DNA from: a virus
Direction: 5' to 3' (one strand)
DNA length: 21,017 nucleotides
IMG/VR virus record: IMGVR_UViG_3300031974_002773
Span: 1-21,017 of that record
In this document: in pieces, positions 15,019 to 21,017 of the stretch
How the letters are laid out: every line of letters starts with the position of its first letter
Numbering within the stretch: the first letter of the stretch is position 1
Position numbers and translations under genes: made by a program
The notes under the pieces: generated by a model
What the model was told of the DNA's origin: nothing
Database searches by the model: none
Seen by the model: only the letters and a program-made list of their open reading frames with translations

Positions 15019-16461
15019 TTACTTAAATAATACGAAATTGTTAGCTGCTTGAGTAACTAAACATCTTTCAGATAAATAGTGAACTTGCATTGCATCAAGA
15101 TCGCTAGTAGAAGCTCCACCAACAGATCCAACAATCCAAGATTTCATTTTTCTATCATCAGCTTCAGAAGCTCTATATCTTACATGTAAGAAAGGTCTTC
15201 TGATGTTTTTACCTAAAATTTGATCATATACTGAAGAAGTACCAGCTGGAACTAATACACCTTTAATGTCAGTAATTGAACCTCTTGTAGATTTGTTATT
15301 CAAGTATTTCCAATCAGTCTTATAAAAGTCATAAGATCCTCTTCTAAATCCAGTAAATCCAAGATTTAATGCCATGTCTTCAGAGTTATTAAATACTCCG
15401 TAAGCAGTACCACCTTGCGATCCAGCAGAAATATTAGCAAGTGAGTCATCAAATTTTAAATTTGCATCTCTGTTTAAGAAAAGCATATTTTCTTCAATAG
15501 CTCCTTGTTTATCTAATTCTTTTAAGATTAAGTCAAAGTCAGAAATTACTTCTGGTAAAGTTTGAGAACCTGAAGTAGAAGTAAATGTAGCGCTATCAAA
15601 AGCATTTGTAGCCACGATACCTCTGCTTTCTAGAGCAGCAAATAAACCTTCAGTACCTTTAAGGCCTTCACCTTCAGCACCTGAAGAAGCAGCAGCTTTC
15701 TCAGCTTCTAACATTGACATTTCTAAATAGTCTTCAAATCTTGTTCTAGTATCACCTTCTGATTTTAAATACCATAAGTAACCTGATTGTCCTGATTCCC
15801 CAGATACTTCTACCCAACCAATTTGAGCAGCATCTGATCCAGATACTTCAAATTTATCTTTTAAGATAATTGGATTGTTTGTAAAAGTTTGGAATTCTGG
15901 CTTTAATGATCCAACCATTCCGTTAGTTCCTTTTTTGAATTCAGAACCAAAAACGAAAAGATTTACAACCTCAGCATTTGTATAAGCTGAATAATCAGCT
16001 GCTTCGTAGTTTTTAAGTAAAATTGTTGAGTCATTGTTTACACCACTTGCAGGGTCATTTACAGTTTTTACATAACCTTTAGTGATAACTCCTGAAGTTG
16101 CACCTTTAATTACTACTGTTTGTCCCGCTCTAATTGCATGGTTGTCGATACCACCTGTAATAGTAACTAAACCATCATTAGTACCAACTGCAATTGTACC
16201 TGAATATGATAGGTGTAGTCTACCTTGCTCAGACCAAATAACTTGATCAGAAGCCATAGGCATTTCTGCACCAACCATTCTTAAGAAAGATCCAATAGAT
16301 CTATTCCCATATTTTTCAACTTCAGCCTCATACAATTCTGGTAAGTATTGTTGAGCCCATCCGTTGTTTTGAATGTCTAAATAACTTCCAGCTAATACCG
16401 ACTTATTAACGCTAGGCGTTAAGTCTGTTGGTAATCCGCCAGAAAAATTAACTGTTGCCAT
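15019..16461 (-). CDS. Major capsid protein
   Basis: This is a 480-residue protein. Its size, its position after portal and scaffold-like genes, and its sequence style fit an HK97-fold major capsid protein of marine or crAss-like podoviruses. Visible blocks are an N-arm (residues 1-30), WAQQYLPELYEAEVEKYG at 35-52, a helix SIGSFLRMVGAEMPM at 55-69, a beta-rich insert at 85-160 (GTIAVGTNDGLVTITGG; RAGQTVVIKGATSG), a helix EDYLEMSMLEAEKAAASS at 243-260, and a C-terminal region with RRPFLHVRYRASEADDRKMK at 421-440 ending NNFVLFK. No N-terminal prohead-protease delta domain is evident. All 23 isoleucines are coded by ATT (17) or ATC (6) and none by ATA, unlike neighbouring genes, as expected of a very highly translated gene. 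A hairpin follows the stop codon. The fold was not tested. Confidence 0.85.
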   Translation of the reverse strand: MATVNFSGGLPTDLTPSVNKSVLAGSYLDIQNNGWAQQYLPELYEAEVEKYGNRSIGSFLRMVGAEMPMASDQVIWSEQGRLHLSYSGTIAVGTNDGLVTITGGIDNHAIRAGQTVVIKGATSGVITKGYVKTVNDPASGVNNDSTILLKNYEAADYSAYTNAEVVNLFVFGSEFKKGTNGMVGSLKPEFQTFTNNPIILKDKFEVSGSDAAQIGWVEVSGESGQSGYLWYLKSEGDTRTRFEDYLEMSMLEAEKAAASSGAEGEGLKGTEGLFAALESRGIVATNAFDSATFTSTSGSQTLPEVISDFDLILKELDKQGAIEENMLFLNRDANLKFDDSLANISAGSQGGTAYGVFNNSEDMALNLGFTGFRRGSYDFYKTDWKYLNNKSTRGSITDIKGVLVPAGTSSVYDQILGKNIRRPFLHVRYRASEADDRKMKSWIVGSVGGASTSDLDAMQVHYLSERCLVTQAANNFVLFK

Positions 16462-16481
16462 TTTTTAAAAGTTTTTTTAAA

Positions 16482-17705
16482 TTAATAATTTTTAAGTTTG
16501 AATTTTAGCTTAGAATTATTATCACCTGAAATAGCTCTTACTTTTACGCCTCCAGCATCAATAATACCATCCGATGTTTTTCTTGGATCCATATTAATGT
16601 TTTTAGCTTCTGCTGACATTTGTTTTATAGCATCTGCCTTGCCTTGTTCGTAAAAATGATTTGCTAATGCATCAGGATTTGAAGCAGCAAATAAAGATTT
16701 ATGAAAATCAGCAGCGTTATTAAGAAGATTATTCTCATTAACATATTTATCAAAAACATTTGATAAATTCTGTGATTTAACTTTATCAACATCTTTTACA
16801 TTAAACCTATATTTTTTGTTTCCAACATTAAAATTAAAACCTTTAAAATCATTATTGAAAACTTTTTTAGTTTCTTGTTCAAAATGCGATGCTTGCTTCG
16901 CTAATAGCTCATCAGCTTGTTTTTGCTCTTTATTGTATCGGTCAAAAAAATCTATTGCTTTTTGTTGCTCAGGAAGTAACTTAGAACCCAACTTGACTTC
17001 TTTGTAATATTGATCCTTGAGCCCTGTTAAAAAGTTTTTAGCATTTGCAACCTCTTCTTTAAGAGCTAATTTTTTTCTTTTTATATCTCTATCCTCATCT
17101 ACTTCTTCGTCAAATGAAAATTTATCTTCCATAAGGAATTGTATTTCATCATAACTTAAATGAGGTTTAGTTTGTTTATAATACTCAACTAATAATGTAT
17201 TCTCATCTACATTAGTATAGTCCGCATTTAATCTAACATAATCTTCTAAGCTTCCACCTGTTTCCTCCATAAATTTTACCAAATCTTGTATGTTTTCTGG
17301 TAAGTTTATTTCTGGTTCTTTGGTTTCAACTTTTGTTTCTTCAATTTGTTCAACTTGGCTTTCTTCTTGTTCTGCAACCACTGGAGCCTCGTCATTACTG
17401 GTTTCATCATCTACTACTTCTTCTAATACTGGTGTTTCTTCTACTTTTTCTTCTTGTTGTACTTCTTGCAATTCCACTTTGGTTTCTTGCCCAGTTTCTT
17501 CATTCTCGCTGCTTCCGCGTAACACGCCATCTTCTGCTTTTTGTTCTTGAACGGCATCTTCTTGTTGATTAATTTTTGTTAGATCTACTTTGTACGTGCC
17601 ATCATCGCTAACAGTAACGCCAGCGTTTTCAAGCACTTGTTCTTCTTTTTCAGCAATAGATGGTACTTCTTCATCTACCACTGAAGCTTTAATGTCTTCT
17701 GCCAT
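16482..17705 (-). CDS. Probable scaffolding protein
   Basis: This is a 407-residue protein. Residues 1-140 are extremely Glu/Val/Gln-rich and low in complexity, probably disordered. Residues 138-205 hold NIQDLVKFMEETGGSLEDYV, an ADYTNVDENTLLVEYYKQ segment and acidic FSFDEEVDEDRD. Residues 208-285 are strongly helical and charged (RKKLALKEEVANAKNFLTGL; QKQADELLAKQASHFEQETK). The C-terminus is basic, ending KLKFKLKNY. An acidic, coiled-coil protein with a small basic tail, encoded between portal and capsid genes, is the standard picture of a phage scaffold, whose basic end docks on capsid subunits. The assignment rests on composition and position. It starts 29 bases after the portal gene stops. 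Confidence 0.75.
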   Translation of the reverse strand: MAEDIKASVVDEEVPSIAEKEEQVLENAGVTVSDDGTYKVDLTKINQQEDAVQEQKAEDGVLRGSSENEETGQETKVELQEVQQEEKVEETPVLEEVVDDETSNDEAPVVAEQEESQVEQIEETKVETKEPEINLPENIQDLVKFMEETGGSLEDYVRLNADYTNVDENTLLVEYYKQTKPHLSYDEIQFLMEDKFSFDEEVDEDRDIKRKKLALKEEVANAKNFLTGLKDQYYKEVKLGSKLLPEQQKAIDFFDRYNKEQKQADELLAKQASHFEQETKKVFNNDFKGFNFNVGNKKYRFNVKDVDKVKSQNLSNVFDKYVNENNLLNNAADFHKSLFAASNPDALANHFYEQGKADAIKQMSAEAKNINMDPRKTSDGIIDAGGVKVRAISGDNNSKLKFKLKNY

Positions 17706-17734
17706 AATAAAATATTATATAATTGTTTAAAAAT

Positions 17735-20152
17735 TTATCTTGGTTCAAATTGCTCTAAACCAAAACCACCTAAGTTATCAAACCCTGCAGATTCAAAGTT
17801 TTTTGGTGGCTTACCAGATTTTCTCTGGTCTATAAGTTCACTTTGTTGTGAAGCTTGTATTTTTGTTCTTTCGTCTTTTCTATCTTCTTTATACTTCTCT
17901 TTATTTTTAATTACATCTGCTTCAGCCGTTTTAAGCTGCATATTCAATTGAAATTCAAATTCCATTAATTCTTTCTTAATCGCTGCTTCTCTTTCTAATT
18001 TTTGAATATCAAATTGTGTTTGTGCTTGTGCAATTTGGACTTTGCTTTCTGCAATCCCTTGTTGTTTTTGCATGTCTGCTTGAGCAGCAGCTTGCGCAGC
18101 CTGAGCATTAGATTGCGTTTGAGCTTGTATATTTTCTAATTGTATTTGTCTATCTCTTTCAAACTTTTGTTTTCTTCTTAGCTTTAATAATTGATTAGCT
18201 AATTTAAGATTTTTAATTTCTCTTACATCAATTGCATCTTCTAATTCAATTTGCTTTTGTGTAATAGCCATTTGAATATTATTTTCAAGTAACTGTTTTT
18301 CTTCATCATCTGGAGCTAATTCTAAAAATATACCAAAATCATGTAAAGGTAATTCTTGAATTTCTTTTAATGTACCTACATTAAACTTGCCTAATGATTG
18401 AATAAAATTATTTGTTGTATTTGAAAACTCTAAAACATCAGATATTCTTAAAGATATAGCTTCTGCTGTTTTTAATGTTACATATAAACCGCCTTGTAAT
18501 ATATGTCTTGTTGCTGTATTACTATTAGCTGCTGCTAATTTTTGTAAACCAACTAATGCATTTTTGTCAGGTGTACTTCCGTCTCTTGCTTCATTTAATC
18601 CCGTAACATCTCGCATCATTTGCAAATAATAATTATAAGATTGAATTAAACTTGCAATTTTTTGATTACCACCTGATGCTCTTAATTCTTGAATAGGCAC
18701 TCTACCATTATTAAATTCACCGTCTTGTGTCATTGATCTACCAATAACCGAACCTGTTTGGAAATACATATTCAATGCTTCTTGCGGATTATAATTTGTT
18801 CCATTACCTAAATCCACTTCAGCAATACCATCCGCATCTAAGAATACTCCGTCGGGAACCATTCTTGAGAGTACTTGTTGCAATTTAAGATGCGTTATTT
18901 GAATCATATCTGCAAAACTTGTCATTCTGCTAACTAATGATTCAGGCTTTCCTCTATAAATTCTTGGTGCTACTATATTATAACTCATCTGAACTTTTGT
19001 AATATCAGATTTAGGTCTTGTCATATTAATGCATTTTTGCCATTTTAATATTTTTTCAAGCCCTACTATTTTTGCACCTTCATATAATACTTCAATAGAA
19101 CGATTTACTTTTTCAAATCTTGACCTAGCATCTTTAGGTGGATTAAATTCATCTGTTTTTTGTATTGCTTTATCAGCGCCACTAGATGTTTGTTTTATTT
19201 TATAAACTTGATTTTCAAAAGTTTTGTATTCAAAATATAATACATATACATAATTTTTATCCTGATTATCACCAGTATAAAATTTATTATATAATTTAGA
19301 ACTACCAGTTCCAAATCCTTCTATATCTTTTAAATCTTCTTCTGTTAAATATGGAAATTGTTTTTTAAGTTCAACTATTGAAACTTTTCTTACTTCGCCT
19401 ACATAATATAAATCATCAAAATATGGCGATTCTGTATGCGAATAAACTAAATCAGCTGGGTCAACATATTCTATTTTAATACCTTCCGCTGTATTAAAAC
19501 TATTTTTTACGGCACCCATGCCAATTACAGCAATGTCATAATCAACCCTTTTCTTTAATAAATGATATTTATTTATATCAAATATGTTATTTATAGCTTC
19601 TTCTTCAGCAATTTCAATTGATTGTTTGTAATCTAATTGCATGTGTAAAGCTAGCTCTTCATCGGTTTCTGGTAATTTATCTTGATCTGTTTTAAATAAA
19701 TCTAAGTTTAATTGCATATCAACCGCTTCTAAAAGCTGTCTATTTTGCATATCACTAACAATGTCTTCAACGTACTTTGTTCTAGCTGCTATTGAAGCAG
19801 GATCTTGTGAATATGCTTTTATATCATACGTTCTTTCTCCAATACCATTAACAACTATATCTACAAACTTAGGTATAATTGGAACGGGTTTCCAATCTAA
19901 ATTTAAATATGACAAATCACCATTAATAGACAATTCATCTTTATATTTTTGAATGCTTTGTTCACCTCTTGCATATAGTCTTAATCTGTGAAAGTTATCT
20001 CTATTTGCAAAGTAACGTGTACTTCCCGATTCTTTTTTGAACCATTCAGACTCAATAGCTTTTGCTATTTGAAGTCCGTAAGGTAAACTAGCCTTTTCAG
20101 CATCCGGCACTGCTTGGCTTGGGAATGTACCTTGTGTTATTACTTTAGTCAT
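17735..20152 (-). CDS. Portal protein
   Basis: This is an 805-residue protein. The N-terminal and central parts (SLPYGLQIAKAIESEWF at 22-38, DWKPVPIIPKFVDIVVNGI at 86-104, MGAVKNSFNTAEGIKIEYVD at 212-231, GSTPDKNALVGLQKLAAANS at 525-544, TATRHILQGGLYVTLKTAEA at 546-565) look like the clip, stem and wing regions of the long portals of marine and crAss-like podoviruses. Residues about 615-770 are a long Gln/Ala/Lys/Glu helical stretch, fitting a barrel or crown, followed by a Gly/Phe-rich tail ending LGGFGLEQFEPR. The portal forms the dodecameric DNA gateway on which the terminase docks. The ATG at 20152-20150 directly abuts the terminase stop codon with no intervening base, implying translational coupling. 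Confidence 0.85.
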   Translation of the reverse strand: MTKVITQGTFPSQAVPDAEKASLPYGLQIAKAIESEWFKKESGSTRYFANRDNFHRLRLYARGEQSIQKYKDELSINGDLSYLNLDWKPVPIIPKFVDIVVNGIGERTYDIKAYSQDPASIAARTKYVEDIVSDMQNRQLLEAVDMQLNLDLFKTDQDKLPETDEELALHMQLDYKQSIEIAEEEAINNIFDINKYHLLKKRVDYDIAVIGMGAVKNSFNTAEGIKIEYVDPADLVYSHTESPYFDDLYYVGEVRKVSIVELKKQFPYLTEEDLKDIEGFGTGSSKLYNKFYTGDNQDKNYVYVLYFEYKTFENQVYKIKQTSSGADKAIQKTDEFNPPKDARSRFEKVNRSIEVLYEGAKIVGLEKILKWQKCINMTRPKSDITKVQMSYNIVAPRIYRGKPESLVSRMTSFADMIQITHLKLQQVLSRMVPDGVFLDADGIAEVDLGNGTNYNPQEALNMYFQTGSVIGRSMTQDGEFNNGRVPIQELRASGGNQKIASLIQSYNYYLQMMRDVTGLNEARDGSTPDKNALVGLQKLAAANSNTATRHILQGGLYVTLKTAEAISLRISDVLEFSNTTNNFIQSLGKFNVGTLKEIQELPLHDFGIFLELAPDDEEKQLLENNIQMAITQKQIELEDAIDVREIKNLKLANQLLKLRRKQKFERDRQIQLENIQAQTQSNAQAAQAAAQADMQKQQGIAESKVQIAQAQTQFDIQKLEREAAIKKELMEFEFQLNMQLKTAEADVIKNKEKYKEDRKDERTKIQASQQSELIDQRKSGKPPKNFESAGFDNLGGFGLEQFEPR

Positions 20153-21017
20153 TTATTGTATTATTTTTGAAAAATTGCCTTTATTATCGTATTTAGCAAA
20201 ACTAAAATTTACTTTATCATTTAGTTTTATATTAGCCCTTGGTGCATATAAATTTTTATTACATGCCATAATTGCTAAACCAGAACTTATCGCCGCATCA
20301 AATTTTGTTCTTCTGTTTATATCAAACTTAGCCCAATCATTTAATGTTTCATTAAAATATAAATCCCCATATTCACCGTTAGCATTTACACCTACATATG
20401 AATTTATATAACTTTCAATTGCGGCAGCATGCGCCTGTCTTATATCTTCGCTAGAGTTTGGTATACCACCTATTTCTTTTTCGGCAGCTGATAATTTATT
20501 CCAAACTTTATCAGGTCTATTCATTGAATAACCTCTATAACCTCTTCTTTTTAAATAGTATAATAATCTTGGTTTATTATTTTCTGCAAGTATTGGCATA
20601 CCATAAAAATGTATTGCCATAAGTATATCTTCAAAAAACATTTCCGCTGTCTGCGGTCTCGCTATATACTCCAGAAAAAACCTATTTGCTGGTACCTCTT
20701 CCATGCTGAACTTAGTGAGTCCATGAAGTGATCCTTTTGAACCCTTGCCATCTGTAGTTCCGGATATATCATAGCTATCACAGCCAAAAGCGCCAATATG
20801 TTCGTTTCCTGGATACTTGCTACCATTTTTTATAATTACTCTATTTTGTAAATTCTTACCTGGTACCCAACTTACATTAAATCTTCCGTTAGGGTTTGGT
20901 GTAAATTCTACTTCTGTGTCTTTGATCCCGTTTTTCCATTGAAAACTGCCACGAGTGACAAGAGCAGAGTATCTAGCTTCTTCATTAAAATCAATCTGTT
21001 CGTAAATCTTAGCAAGA
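20153..21017 (-). CDS. terL: Large terminase subunit, C-terminal nuclease part (partial, N-terminus off right edge)
   Basis: The frame is open from the window edge to a TAA at 20155-20153, giving 287 residues of an incomplete protein. An internal ATG at 20704 is not the true start, because coherent coding continues for another 104 codons upstream (NGIKDTEVEFTPN, IGAFGCDSYDISGTTDGKGS, LHGLTKFSMEEVP). The RNase H/RuvC-like nuclease motifs of large terminases are visible: Asp80 of the fragment in GCDSYD, Glu145 in MPILAENNK and Asp240 in TKFDAAISSGLAIMA. LLYYLKRRGYRGYSMNRPDK lies between the second and third. The ATPase domain would lie outside the window. The enzyme cuts concatemeric DNA and pumps it through the portal, which is encoded immediately downstream. 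Confidence 0.85.
   Translation of the reverse strand, partial: LAKIYEQIDFNEEARYSALVTRGSFQWKNGIKDTEVEFTPNPNGRFNVSWVPGKNLQNRVIIKNGSKYPGNEHIGAFGCDSYDISGTTDGKGSKGSLHGLTKFSMEEVPANRFFLEYIARPQTAEMFFEDILMAIHFYGMPILAENNKPRLLYYLKRRGYRGYSMNRPDKVWNKLSAAEKEIGGIPNSSEDIRQAHAAAIESYINSYVGVNANGEYGDLYFNETLNDWAKFDINRRTKFDAAISSGLAIMACNKNLYAPRANIKLNDKVNFSFAKYDNKGNFSKIIQ

Noticed and set aside
17290-17572. Two overlapping plus-strand open frames opposite the scaffold gene.
   Set aside because: They are Ser/Cys- or Leu/Val-rich reading-frame shadows of the Glu/Gln/Val-rich low-complexity N-terminus on the minus strand, with no leader or protein-like pattern.
17735-18200. Gln/Ala-rich repeats at the portal C-terminus as a DNA repeat element.
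   Set aside because: The pattern is compositional, from a long helical protein segment, and no exact tandem DNA unit is present.
20153-20704. A stand-alone 183-residue gene starting at the ATG at 20704.
   Set aside because: The frame stays open upstream to the window edge and carries terminase nuclease motifs there, so this ATG is internal to the large terminase.
1-21017. Anti-phage defence system, CRISPR array, tRNA or integrase.
   Set aside because: None was seen on either strand. All sequence is accounted for by tightly packed structural genes, and no regularly spaced repeats are present.

Overview
This is a stretch of a tailed double-stranded DNA phage genome, or of a prophage or assembled viral contig, and it covers the virion structural module. 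Every supported gene lies on the minus strand, so the biological order runs from the right edge to the left. The genes are packed almost end to end: stop-to-start gaps are 0 to about 130 bases, and the largest gap is itself mostly coding after a predicted frameshift. The DNA is strongly AT-rich. Start codons follow A/T-only leaders with no recognisable Shine-Dalgarno sequence, which is how Bacteroidota genes usually look. The best guess is a marine podovirus-like phage of a Flavobacteriia-type host. The host is an inference. No tRNA, CRISPR array, insertion sequence or integrase is visible, and no gene-free stretch exceeds 300 bases.

Right part (21017 to 14152), packaging and head: the C-terminal nuclease half of the large terminase (cut by the window edge), an 805-residue portal with a long Gln/Ala-rich helical C-terminus, an acidic coiled-coil protein that fits a scaffold, the major capsid protein, and an unrecognised 266-residue protein. 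A GC-rich hairpin follows the capsid gene, and another follows the 266-residue gene.

Middle part (14100 to 6386), head-to-tail connector and tail: four connector/ring-type genes in the order A1-B1-A2-B2, a tandem duplication of a two-gene unit that has since diverged. Next come two large beta-rich tail proteins (1080 and 428 residues). They look like the N- and C-terminal parts of one family that I remember as a single long polypeptide in other marine phages.

Left part (6380 to 1), probable ejection (internal virion) proteins: a 243-residue Ala/Gln-rich protein with hydrophobic ends, a 442-residue acidic helical protein, and a giant protein of at least 1394 residues with a zinc-metallopeptidase HEVMH motif, which runs off the left edge.

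The most interesting signal is at the end of the 243-residue gene. Its last sense codons form the heptamer G GGA AAG, the same slippery sequence used by phage lambda G/GT. A small GC hairpin follows 6 bases downstream, and an open -1 frame of 41 codons with no start codon of its own fills most of the gap to the next gene. This predicts a programmed -1 frameshift giving a 284-residue longer form. Other points worth a second look are the duplicated connector pair, the split tail protein, the peptidase-bearing giant protein, and the complete absence of ATA isoleucine codons in the capsid gene.
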